Source: Flavobacteriales bacterium UBA6969
GTDB taxonomy: Bacteria; Bacteroidota; Bacteroidia; Flavobacteriales_D; Sanyastnellaceae
Assembly (NCBI GenBank): GCA_002448555.1
Contig: DJYV01000054.1
Span: forward strand, 7,184 to 14,253
DNA length: 7,070 nucleotides
Reading direction: 5' to 3'
The notes beneath the pieces are model-generated. The model did not search any database. It was not told where the DNA came from and was given only the letters and a program-made list of their open reading frames with translations. Of this stretch, positions 1-6,792 are shown piece by piece; the stretch's first letter is position 1, and every line of letters begins with the position of its first letter. Both the position numbers and the translations under genes were made by a program.

Positions 1-451
1 GAAATGGGAGGCGATTTTGGATGGGGCAACCAATGGCATCGGTCTCCGCCGGCTCCACTGGCAGGCCACTCAGCGCTTGCTCAACGGCGAGCGCCAAATC
101 CGAACTTCGGGGCGTAGAACGGTGTTTGCCCAAAGCGTAGTACAGGTCGTTCACGCGGCCGCGGTAGACCACCTCTCCGTCCGGGCTCACCAAGGCCGCT
201 TCTGGGGTAAACCGCGCGCCCACCGCCTCCGACCAACCGACCGTATCGCGCGCCATTTCCCATTCCACCGCATAGCGATCGGCAAACTCGGCGATGGCCT
301 CATCGGTAACGGTAGGATTCGGAAACCAACCGACGAGTTCTACTTGAGGATCTTCCGCAGCGCTCCACTGCTCGTGCAGGGCGTTGAGATAATACGTATA
401 GTCCTGGCAAATCGGGCACAGCGGCGCCAAAAACACCCACACCTGCCACAT
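1..451 (-). CDS. Redoxin (thioredoxin-fold) domain protein, 3' end outside window
   Basis: 150 residues are visible, and the gene continues past the left edge. The translation shows a hydrophobic strand leading into a CPIC redox motif (Cys12, Cys15), then an FTPE segment (residues 81-84) that could supply the cis-proline. YRGRVND follows at 96-102, with TDAIGCPI near 137-144. This pattern matches redoxin domains found with cytochrome c and copper-monooxygenase modules, where a YRGR(I/V)DD segment and a later T-x-x-x-GC-x-I segment recur (family knowledge). The ATG overlaps the TGA of the upstream copper-monooxygenase gene as TGATG. An in-frame TAG at 476-478 limits the start to 451 or a TTG one codon upstream, so ATG is preferred. 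No signal peptide is visible, and the usual N-terminal strand before the CxxC region is nearly absent, which is odd beside a secreted partner. It is likely a thiol-disulfide or peroxide-type redox protein; the exact role is unknown. Confidence 0.8.
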   Translation of the reverse strand, partial: MWQVWVFLAPLCPICQDYTYYLNALHEQWSAAEDPQVELVGWFPNPTVTDEAIAEFADRYAVEWEMARDTVGWSEAVGARFTPEAALVSPDGEVVYRGRVNDLYYALGKHRSTPRSSDLALAVEQALSGLPVEPAETDAIGCPIQNRLPF

Positions 452-2034
452 CAATCCACCACTTGAACCGTGTGGCTACGGACCAATCCATCGGCCGTCG
501 TGAGCCGGTAGAAGTACGTGCCCGATTGCAGCGCATCCAGCACAAAGGAACGCTGGTGATGACCGCGCGGGAACGACTGCATGGGCAACCACGTATCCAC
601 GACGCGTCCACGCACATCCAACAGCTCCAGCGTCATCTCCACGGGCTCGTTGAGGTGCCAACTCACCGTCACCTCCTGCCCTGCGCGCGCCGGATTCGGC
701 CACGCCGGGAATAGCACATCGTTTTGGTAAACGATGCGCGTGTCCTCATCTGCAGTGGACAGCGTAATGTTCTCGTCGCCTTCCATGTATTCCACGTATT
801 GGAAAAAGAGGACGTACATCTCGTCGCCCGTCAGGTCGCCCCAACTCGTCCATTGCGGCGGATCGCTGGGGTTGTCGGGATTATCCGATGTATTGTCATA
901 CGTACAAATGGCGTGCATCGTGTACCCCGCAGGGACATGCTTCAACGACGGAAAATCGTAAATCCCCTGCCAATTGAAATCCCATTCAGGAATGGAAATC
1001 AGCGGAATGGTATCCGCTAGGTTGGGCGACACCGCGTACACTTCCCACGCCTTGCCCAGCAAATGGCAGTGGGGCATGACACTCAACAAGCTAATGTCCT
1101 CGTCTACAGTTGCTGTTCCGTGGAATGTTTTGATTTCATTGGGCTGAATGAAAAATGATTCCGATAGGTTGGCCGGCGTCATCATCTCCAGTTCAACTTC
1201 GCGCTGCACCGGTACGTCGGCGAAGAACAAGTTGAACGCAGTCAAATCGGACTCTTCTACCGGGGTGGGCCCGTAGTGCATCTGCAGCAAGAACCGTCCG
1301 TTGGGACCAATTTTCTTCCCAATGGTGGACGGGAAAACCGTGGGCTCTACGCCAGGTGCCCATCCGCCGAACAGAAAATCCTCTACCGGCACGCCATAGT
1401 CTCCAAAGCTCTCGTATCCCTCCTCAGGCGTCTGCGCATCCAATGCCTCGGCCTCCGAAATCGACGTTGGACTCTCGGTGTACCCGATGAGTGCGTGGTG
1501 GGCAATGGCTCCGTTTTCAGGGCGGATTTCCACCGCGCGAATTTCCGTTTCCTCGGTCACGCCTGTTTCCAGCACGTACACCTGGTATTGCTCCGCCATG
1601 TCCCCGCCATGCACATAAGGACTTGGCATCGAGATCACCACATCCGGCTCGCCTACCTGGCTGCCCTCAGGAAAATCCGGTAATCCCGGGTTGTCGGCCG
1701 GGTCGCCCTCGGGGGCTCCAGCCTCATGCCATTCGGCGAGCAATTCGATCTCATCGTCCGTCAAAAACCGCTCCCCGCGCAACGTGGAGTAATCCGGATC
1801 GGGGGTCCATGGCGGCATGTATTTGGTCGCCGTCACATACGAGATAAAGGAGCTGTATTCACTCACTTCTTGGTACGTCGTGAAGGGCATCGGCCCAATC
1901 TCACCGGCGCGGTGGCACTCCGTGCAATTCTGGTAGATGATCGACGCGATGTCCGCGTGGAACGTGGGGGCTTGTGACCAGGCGGCCGTTGCTCCTCCCA
2001 ACAGCAACATGAAAATCAATGAAATACGAGGCAT
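451..2034 (-). CDS. Secreted cytochrome c / copper type II monooxygenase-like protein with T9SS sorting domain
   Basis: 527 residues. A signal peptide covers residues 1-20 (Arg3, then a Leu-rich core, likely cut after AWS). A c-type heme site, CTECH (37-41), is followed by HRAGEIGPMPF and YMPPW (72-76), the usual pattern of cytochrome c modules attached to copper monooxygenases. A PHM-like copper region follows. HH (179-180) and His253 in QMHYGPT fit the CuH site. PHCHLLGK (His322, His324) and Met406 in GDEM fit the CuM site; these assignments are by analogy with peptidylglycine alpha-hydroxylating monooxygenase. Residues from about 437 to 527 form a T9SS type A-like C-terminal module with PNPARAGQEV, a DVRGRVV strand and SGTYFYRL. 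The protein is therefore expected to cross the outer membrane by T9SS and to act at the surface or outside the cell, probably as a copper-dependent oxidase or hydroxylase. The substrate is not evident. It is first in a two-gene unit, with the redoxin gene directly downstream. Confidence 0.85.
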   Translation of the reverse strand: MPRISLIFMLLLGGATAAWSQAPTFHADIASIIYQNCTECHRAGEIGPMPFTTYQEVSEYSSFISYVTATKYMPPWTPDPDYSTLRGERFLTDDEIELLAEWHEAGAPEGDPADNPGLPDFPEGSQVGEPDVVISMPSPYVHGGDMAEQYQVYVLETGVTEETEIRAVEIRPENGAIAHHALIGYTESPTSISEAEALDAQTPEEGYESFGDYGVPVEDFLFGGWAPGVEPTVFPSTIGKKIGPNGRFLLQMHYGPTPVEESDLTAFNLFFADVPVQREVELEMMTPANLSESFFIQPNEIKTFHGTATVDEDISLLSVMPHCHLLGKAWEVYAVSPNLADTIPLISIPEWDFNWQGIYDFPSLKHVPAGYTMHAICTYDNTSDNPDNPSDPPQWTSWGDLTGDEMYVLFFQYVEYMEGDENITLSTADEDTRIVYQNDVLFPAWPNPARAGQEVTVSWHLNEPVEMTLELLDVRGRVVDTWLPMQSFPRGHHQRSFVLDALQSGTYFYRLTTADGLVRSHTVQVVD

Positions 2035-2038
2035 GGTA

Positions 2039-2046
2039 GAAAGTTA
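2039..2046 (-). promoter_or_regulatory. -7-like box upstream of the copper-monooxygenase gene
   Basis: Read on the minus strand this is TAACTTTC, matching five of the six fixed positions of the Bacteroidota -7 consensus TAnnTTTG. It ends four bases (TACC) before the ATG at 2034. No TTG was found about 19 bases further upstream, so the match rests on the -7 box alone. If used, transcription would begin at or next to the start codon. Confidence 0.3.
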
Positions 2047-2078
2047 CGGGATTCCTTCAATAAAGACGAAGTGCATTC

Positions 2079-2091
2079 GTTAATGATTAAC
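2079..2091. repeat. Perfect 13-bp palindrome (possible operator)
   Basis: GTTAATGATTAAC is a perfect inverted repeat with six-base arms and a central G. It lies in the 82-bp region between the divergent copper-monooxygenase and glycosyltransferase genes, 26 bases from the glycosyltransferase ATG. Its position and AT-richness against GC-rich flanks suggest a binding site for a dimeric regulator. The arms are too short and AT-rich for a convincing terminator. Function is inferred only. Confidence 0.35.
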
Positions 2092-2102
2092 CAAATCCTT
2101 GC

Positions 2103-2110
2103 GACCTTTG
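2103..2110 (+). promoter_or_regulatory. -7-like box upstream of the glycosyltransferase gene
   Basis: GACCTTTG matches five of the six fixed positions of TAnnTTTG and ends six bases before the ATG at 2117. No good TTG -33 element is present at 19 bases; only TTA is found, at about 20 bases. This is weak on its own but has the same placement as the boxes before the other three promoter-proximal genes in the window. Confidence 0.25.
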
Positions 2111-2116
2111 GTTCCC

Positions 2117-3274
2117 ATGGCTACCGAACCTGCCTCAACTCCGCGCATTCTGCACATTGCCAGCTGGTACCCCAGCGCGGTGCACGGCACCTTGGGCAAC
2201 TTCGTGGAGCGCCACGTCAAAGCCATTTCCACACTGAACGGCGGTGAAATTTGGTTCGCGGCAGCAGTGCCCGCCGGCGAGGTCGTCCCGGCCAATTCCG
2301 TGCGCGACTGCGGCACGTACACCGAGCGCATCTTCTATTTCAGAGCGCGCAGGCCGGTCGTGCGGCACGTCACCCGCGCTTTGCTCCGCGCAGCCGAGGA
2401 GGCTTCGGATTTCCATTTGATTCATTTGCACGTTGCTTATCCAGCAGGACGTGCAGCGCGGAAACTCGCTCGCAAATGGAGCGTCCCACTCGTTCTCACA
2501 GAACACTGGACGGCCTACCATGCCGACCAACGCTCATCCATTCCCTTTTGGGGCAAATGGTCCATAAGGCTCACAGGAAAAATGGCGCGTGTGCTGTGTC
2601 CTGTTTCGAAGGATTTAGCCAACAGCATGCGAAAATTCGGGATGCTGGGCAAGTACACGGTCGTTCCGAATGTGGTTGACACGGAGTTGTTTCGACCAAC
2701 AGATGACGTGCCGAAGCGCGGGACGTTTCATGCCCTTCACATCAGCTCGCTGCGCGACGACCAGAAAAACGTCAGCGGCCTGTTGCGTGCTGTAGCCATC
2801 GCATTGGAATTCTGTTCCAACCTGCGGGTTGCCGTCATAGGGGACGGGGATCCCGCCCCCTACCAGGTGCAAGCGAAAGAACTCGGCATCGACGACGTGG
2901 TCGAAATCTCCGGAGAGGTCACATTGGACGAAGTGGCGGAGCGCATGCGGCATTCCGATGCGCTTCTGCTTTTTAGCCGTTACGAGAATTTCCCTTGCGT
3001 GATTCCCGAGGCCTGGGCAAGTGGAATCCCCGTGCTCTCAAGCGATGTAGGAGGCATCCGAGAACACCTCGCTCCCGAGCGCGGTACGCTCATCGCCTCT
3101 GAGGACGAATCTGCATTGGCCCAGTCATTGATCCAATGGGCGCAACATCCGGACCAATTCAATCCTCAATCGCTGCGCCAATACGCCGAAAGCACCTTCA
3201 GCGTTGAAGCCGTTGCCCATGCCTATGATGACGTTTACCGGGAGGCCATCACCCGCAAAACCACCGCCCGATGA
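2117..3274 (+). CDS. GT4-type glycosyltransferase (GT-B fold)
   Basis: 385 residues, typical for family 4. The N-terminal domain begins RILHIASWYPS (10-20), a common GT4 opening, followed by GTLGNFVERHVKA, which holds the glycine-rich acceptor-side loop. LIHLHVAYPAG (101-111) and LVLTEHW (125-131) are conserved N-domain strands. VPNVVDTELFRP (183-194) marks the start of the C-terminal domain. Lys217, VIGDG (240-244) and ENFPCVIPE (290-298), the EX7E motif with Glu290 and Glu298, followed by SGIPVLSSDVGGIREH, bind the nucleotide-sugar donor. It is a retaining enzyme that adds a sugar to a glycan at the cytoplasmic face of the membrane; the sugar and acceptor cannot be read from sequence. The frame is open from a TTG at 2099, but the ATG at 2117 fits the family N-terminus better. 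Its stop overlaps the ATG of the flippase gene (ATGA, 3271-3274), so the two are probably translationally coupled and work in the same surface-glycan pathway. Confidence 0.9.
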   Translation: MATEPASTPRILHIASWYPSAVHGTLGNFVERHVKAISTLNGGEIWFAAAVPAGEVVPANSVRDCGTYTERIFYFRARRPVVRHVTRALLRAAEEASDFHLIHLHVAYPAGRAARKLARKWSVPLVLTEHWTAYHADQRSSIPFWGKWSIRLTGKMARVLCPVSKDLANSMRKFGMLGKYTVVPNVVDTELFRPTDDVPKRGTFHALHISSLRDDQKNVSGLLRAVAIALEFCSNLRVAVIGDGDPAPYQVQAKELGIDDVVEISGEVTLDEVAERMRHSDALLLFSRYENFPCVIPEAWASGIPVLSSDVGGIREHLAPERGTLIASEDESALAQSLIQWAQHPDQFNPQSLRQYAESTFSVEAVAHAYDDVYREAITRKTTAR

Positions 3275-4458
3275 GCGCCTCCCACGAACGCCATTCCATC
3301 GCGACCCGCGCCTTGCTCCTGGCATTTACGACCACCGTTATTTTGCTGAACGCACGTGTGCTGGGCGCCTCCGGACAAGGCGAAATCGCTTGGATCCAAT
3401 TGGGCATCTTGGTCGTTACAGGCGTCAGCGGGTTTTTCGCCGGTGGTGCGGTCGTCTACCTTCAAAAAGAAATCCCACTTCGGGCTATGCTGCTCCCGGG
3501 ACACACCTGGTTGGTCATCTCTGCACTGCTTGGAACGTGGGCCGGCATCAGCGCCGGATTGTTACCGGCAGAGCATTTTGGTGCCATGGCCGGACTGGGC
3601 TGGCTCCAAGGCGCCATCATCTTCCACAGCCAATTGCTGCTGGCGGATCACCGCATACGCCAACACAACGTCCTTCAGGTGCTGCAAGGTGGCTTGCTGC
3701 TGGCGGGGCTGCTTGTGGCTTTTTTCGCCATGCACATGGAATCCATCGAAGCCTTCATTGGGGCGTTGGCGGTGAGCCTCGGTTTCACAGCGGCGCTGTC
3801 CATTTTTTGGATAGGGAGGTTGCCGGCAGCTGACAAGAGCGTCGCTCCAGTGCAGGTCGTGCGGCAGTTGTGGAAATTCGGACGTTCCGCCCAAACGGGG
3901 GCGCTGCTCCAAATGCTCACCAACCGTTCCAACCTCAGCATTCTCGCCCAAAGTTCGGCCGGCCTTGCCGCCTCGGGCGTGTATTCCATTGCTTATTACG
4001 GGCTCGAGGCCATGTGGCTGGTTCCGCGCGCACTCGCGCCGTTGGTTTACACGCGCACCGCAGCTGAACAAAACCGCTCTATCCGGTTGAAGGCTACACG
4101 CGCAGCCCTCCGAAAGGCCCTCCTTGGAACCGCCGCCCTGCTCACGTTTGCAGTCCTGATCCCAGACAAGTGGTTCGCGTGGGCCTTCGGCTTTGAGGGC
4201 ATCCAACCCGTAGTGCACGCGCTCGCTCCGGCAGCGCTCTTCGGTGCTGCAGCTTCCATCATTGCCCACCACCTCTCCGGAATTGGTAAGCATCACTGGA
4301 ACGCTGCAACCTCAGGACTGGGGTTGATTACGCTGTTGGTTTTGGCCCGCGAGTGGTCACCTGAATTCGGCGCGGTAGGCGCCGCGTGGGCAGCATCGGC
4401 TGCAGCCGCTGTTCAGTGTGCAGGCCTGTTGGTCGCTTGGTGGCGGTGTGAGCGGTAA
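3271..4458 (+). CDS. Wzx/MATE-like polysaccharide flippase, polytopic membrane protein
   Basis: 395 residues, rich in Ala, Leu and Gly, with about 10-12 predicted membrane segments, for example near residues 12-28, 42-62, 80-98, 106-124, 137-154, 160-180, 284-298, 314-333, 348-358 and 365-390. The opening RALLLAFTTTVILLNARVLGASGQGEIAW resembles the first helix and following GxxGxGxxA-type loop of Wzx or polysaccharide-transport proteins of the MVF/MATE superfamily. A central RQLWKFGRSAQTGALLQ stretch (198-214) is typical of the start of the second half. Such proteins flip lipid-linked glycans across the inner membrane. At 395 residues it is slightly shorter than most family members (usually above 400). 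It overlaps the glycosyltransferase by four bases, which supports a shared glycan pathway. Its TAA is followed at once by the stop of bshB1 on the other strand, leaving no room for a separate terminator. The glycan transported is unknown. Confidence 0.8.
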   Translation: MSASHERHSIATRALLLAFTTTVILLNARVLGASGQGEIAWIQLGILVVTGVSGFFAGGAVVYLQKEIPLRAMLLPGHTWLVISALLGTWAGISAGLLPAEHFGAMAGLGWLQGAIIFHSQLLLADHRIRQHNVLQVLQGGLLLAGLLVAFFAMHMESIEAFIGALAVSLGFTAALSIFWIGRLPAADKSVAPVQVVRQLWKFGRSAQTGALLQMLTNRSNLSILAQSSAGLAASGVYSIAYYGLEAMWLVPRALAPLVYTRTAAEQNRSIRLKATRAALRKALLGTAALLTFAVLIPDKWFAWAFGFEGIQPVVHALAPAALFGAAASIIAHHLSGIGKHHWNAATSGLGLITLLVLAREWSPEFGAVGAAWAASAAAAVQCAGLLVAWWRCER

Positions 4459-5178
4459 TCACCCCAACACCCCCAATCCCTCGACAGCCGGCGGGCGCTT
4501 CACCTGAAATCCCTCTCCCAACTTCACGCCAGCAAACCGCCCCATGGCGACGTCGCGGGCCTTCAGGTGTTCCAAGAATTCAGGAGAACTGATCGGGGTC
4601 GCCGGCTCAGCATCATCCGAGTCCGGCCGGTGGAACTGCGTGGCATAAGCGGCAATGGCCTGCGCCTTGACTTCCGCATACCCTTCAATGTCCACCACAA
4701 AATCCGGATTCAGCCAATGGTCCTGAATGCCGTGGTAGACCGCTTGGGGCCGCCACGCTTCTTGGCTGGTGTCGATTTTGGGCAGGCCGCTGAGGAACGC
4801 TGCGCGGTGGATGAGCTCGGCACCGCGGCCGTGATCCGGGTGGCGATCGCTCAGGGCATTGGCGATGACGCGAAGCGGGCGCAGTCGACGGAGCACTTCA
4901 ATGACGGCGCGCAACGTCTCCTCGTTTACTTCGAAGAACCCGTCTCCGAGGTCGAGGTTTTCACGGTGCTCAACGCCCAAGATGGCCTGGGCAGCAGCGG
5001 CTTCTGCTTTGCGTGTTTCGGCAGTGCCGCGGGTGCCGAGTTCGCCCCGCGTAAGATCAACAATGCCCACACGCAATCCTTGGGCCACGCTTTTGGCCAA
5101 GGTCCCACCCGCAAACAATTCCACATCGTCCGGATGGGCACCAAATGCCACTAAATCAAAGAGGTGCCCTTCAATCAT
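4459..5178 (-). CDS. bshB1: Bacillithiol biosynthesis deacetylase BshB1 (LmbE/PIG-L family)
   Basis: 239 residues, the usual length of BshB1. The N-terminus contains LVAFGAHPDDVELFAGG, with zinc ligands His15 and Asp18 and the likely catalytic base Asp17. The second motif is SDRHPDHGRG (110-119), whose His116 is the third zinc ligand. NLDLGDGFF (74-82) and YHGIQDHWLNPDFVVDI (148-164) are also characteristic of the BshB1 branch. The enzyme removes the acetyl group from N-acetylglucosaminyl-malate to give glucosaminyl-malate, the second step of bacillithiol synthesis in the cytoplasm. The frame stays open up to an ATG at 5265, but that start would overlap crtI and add 29 residues that do not fit the family. 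The ATG at 5178 follows a perfect -7 box, so it was chosen. It is divergent from crtI and convergent with the flippase gene. The other bacillithiol genes, bshA and bshC, are not in the window. Confidence 0.92.
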   Translation of the reverse strand: MIEGHLFDLVAFGAHPDDVELFAGGTLAKSVAQGLRVGIVDLTRGELGTRGTAETRKAEAAAAQAILGVEHRENLDLGDGFFEVNEETLRAVIEVLRRLRPLRVIANALSDRHPDHGRGAELIHRAAFLSGLPKIDTSQEAWRPQAVYHGIQDHWLNPDFVVDIEGYAEVKAQAIAAYATQFHRPDSDDAEPATPISSPEFLEHLKARDVAMGRFAGVKLGEGFQVKRPPAVEGLGVLG

Positions 5179-5182
5179 ACCA

Positions 5183-5208
5183 CAAAAGTACAATTTGATA
5201 CCGGTCAA
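5183..5208 (-). promoter_or_regulatory. Candidate promoter of bshB1
   Basis: On the minus strand TACTTTTG (5190 down to 5183) matches all six fixed positions of the Bacteroidota -7 box TAnnTTTG. A TTG at 5208-5206 lies 15 bases upstream, shorter than the usual spacing near 19, so the -33 part is uncertain. The box ends four bases (TGGT) before the ATG at 5178, which would give a leaderless or nearly leaderless transcript. Confidence 0.5.
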
Positions 5209-5223
5209 GTTTCCGCTCATGCG

Positions 5224-5253
5224 TTGAACAAGTGCCTGAAAAGCGTTGTTTTG
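5224..5253 (+). promoter_or_regulatory. Candidate promoter of the crtI-crtB operon
   Basis: TTG at 5224-5226, a 19-base spacer, then TTGTTTTG at 5246-5253. This fits the Bacteroidota -33/-7 pattern (TTG, about 19 bases, TAnnTTTG) with one mismatch, T for A at the second -7 position. It ends five bases before the crtI ATG at 5259. It lies in the 80-bp region shared with the bshB1 promoter on the other strand. Confidence 0.5.
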
Positions 5254-5258
5254 TGTCC

Positions 5259-6761
5259 ATGGCAACCACCAATCCTTCTGAAGCGCTCGTCATCGGAGCA
5301 GGCTTCGCCGGCATCGCTGCCGCTACGCAACTGGCGGAACTGGGCCACCAAGTCGATTTGCTCGAGCGCCATGACCACGCGGGTGGGCGAGCGCGGGTTT
5401 TCGAAGCCGAAGGGTTCACGTTCGACATGGGGCCGAGTTGGTACTGGATGCCCGACGTCTTTGAAGCCTACTTCAAAAAATTTGGCAGCGACGTGCAGAA
5501 GGAATTTAACCTCGTGCGGCTCGATCCTTCTTACACCGTTTGGTTTGACAACGGACCGGTCGAAATCCCGGCCGATCTCGGCGAGCTCAAGGCGACCTTC
5601 GACGCCATCGAATCCGGTGCGGGCGATGCCCTGCAAGATTTCCTCGACGAGGCGCAGGTCAAGTACGAAATCGGCATGAACGGGTTTGTCCAAAAGCCCG
5701 CCCACAGCGTGATGGAGTTTGCCACTTGGGAGACCCTCAAGCAATCCACGAAGCTGACCCTCCTACGCAGCTTCAGTGAGCACGCCCGCAAGTACTTCAG
5801 CGACGAACGCTTGTTGCAGATCATCGAATTCCCGGTGCTGTTCTTGGGTGCCAAGCCGGAAAAAACTCCAGCCTTGTACAGCCTCATGAATTACGCCGAC
5901 ACCGTCCTCGGGACGTGGTATCCGATGGGGGGCATGCACGAAATCGTGCGCGCCATGGTGCGGGTGGCCGAAAAGAAGGGCGTGCGGTTCCACTACAACT
6001 GCGACGTCAAGCAGATCACCGACGACGGCCAATGCGTGACTGGGGTCGAACTGCAGGACGGCACGCACTGGACCGCCCCGACCGTGGTTGCCGGTGCCGA
6101 CTACCACCACGTCGAACAGCACTTGTTGCCCACGAAGTGGCGCCGGTATGATGCGGCGTACTGGGACTCCCGGGTCATGTCACCGAGTTCACTTCTTTTT
6201 TACGTTGGGGTCAACACCCGCGTGCCCAAGCTCCAGCACCACAACCTGTTTTTCGACACGCCATTCGGTCCTCACGCCGAGACGATTTACGACACGCAGT
6301 CCTGGCCGGACAATCCGCTCTTTTATGTGAGCGCTCCCTCGAAAACGGATAACGGCATCGCGCCAGAGGGATGGGAAAACATGTTCTTCCTCATCCCGCT
6401 CGCACCGGATTTGAAGGACGAGCCCGGATTGCGCGATCGCTATTTCAATGAAATGTGTGACAGGTTGGAACAGCATGTGGGCTTGGACATCCGCCCGCAC
6501 ATCGTATACAAGCGTTCGTTCGCCCACGAAGAATTCCAAGAGGACTACCGTGCGTTCAAGGGCAACGCATACGGGCTGGCCAACACCTTGCGCCAGACCG
6601 CATTTTGGAAACCCAAGATGAAAAGCAAGCTCCCCGGACTGTTTTTCACCGGCCAATTGACCACTCCCGGACCGGGGGTCCCACCAAGTCTCATCAGCGG
6701 CGAGGTAGTTGGTCATGAGGCACATAGCTACCTATTAAATCAGGCGGTAGCAGTCAATTGA
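5259..6761 (+). CDS. crtI: Phytoene desaturase, CrtI family
   Basis: 500 residues, the normal length for CrtI. The N-terminus carries the FAD-binding Rossmann motif VIGAGFAGIAAA (11-22; Gly13, Gly15, Gly18), with the ribose-binding Glu36 in LLER and the following GGRA (42-45). FDMGPSWYWMPDVF (55-68) and YPMGGMHEIVRAM (221-233) are conserved family segments. The C-terminal flavin-binding signature is GLFFTGQLTTPGPGVPPSLISGE (460-482). The enzyme is a membrane-associated FAD oxidase that introduces double bonds into phytoene, normally giving lycopene; the number of desaturation steps cannot be told from sequence. A GTG at 5232 is in frame, but the ATG at 5259 places the Rossmann motif at the usual distance from the start. 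crtB begins 31 bases downstream, so the two are almost certainly one transcript. Confidence 0.93.
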   Translation: MATTNPSEALVIGAGFAGIAAATQLAELGHQVDLLERHDHAGGRARVFEAEGFTFDMGPSWYWMPDVFEAYFKKFGSDVQKEFNLVRLDPSYTVWFDNGPVEIPADLGELKATFDAIESGAGDALQDFLDEAQVKYEIGMNGFVQKPAHSVMEFATWETLKQSTKLTLLRSFSEHARKYFSDERLLQIIEFPVLFLGAKPEKTPALYSLMNYADTVLGTWYPMGGMHEIVRAMVRVAEKKGVRFHYNCDVKQITDDGQCVTGVELQDGTHWTAPTVVAGADYHHVEQHLLPTKWRRYDAAYWDSRVMSPSSLLFYVGVNTRVPKLQHHNLFFDTPFGPHAETIYDTQSWPDNPLFYVSAPSKTDNGIAPEGWENMFFLIPLAPDLKDEPGLRDRYFNEMCDRLEQHVGLDIRPHIVYKRSFAHEEFQEDYRAFKGNAYGLANTLRQTAFWKPKMKSKLPGLFFTGQLTTPGPGVPPSLISGEVVGHEAHSYLLNQAVAVN

Positions 6762-6792
6762 ACCAATTCCACCCGTATATTGTTACCATCTC

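Noticed and set aside
2099..2116. TTG start for the glycosyltransferase six codons upstream
   Set aside because: The ATG at 2117 leaves a normal short lead before the first conserved strand, and the TTG start would place the -7-like box inside the gene.
3204..3833. Plus-strand open frame of 209 codons across the glycosyltransferase-flippase junction
   Set aside because: It overlaps two real genes in another frame and has low-complexity Arg/Pro/His-rich content with no family features.
3562..4296. Long open frame on the minus strand inside the flippase gene (244 codons)
   Set aside because: It is antisense to a well-supported membrane protein gene. Its translation is rich in Arg, Gln, Glu and Cys, with no recognisable domain, as expected for a shadow frame in GC-rich DNA.
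5179..5265. Longer start for bshB1 at 5265 and for crtI at GTG 5232
   Set aside because: The extra residues do not resemble either family, the extended genes would overlap each other, and both promoter candidates would fall inside the coding regions.
6762..6792. Separate promoter for crtB (TATATTG in the crtI-crtB gap)
   Set aside because: The box is one T short of the consensus, no -33 TTG sits at suitable spacing, and the 31-base gap fits an operon better.
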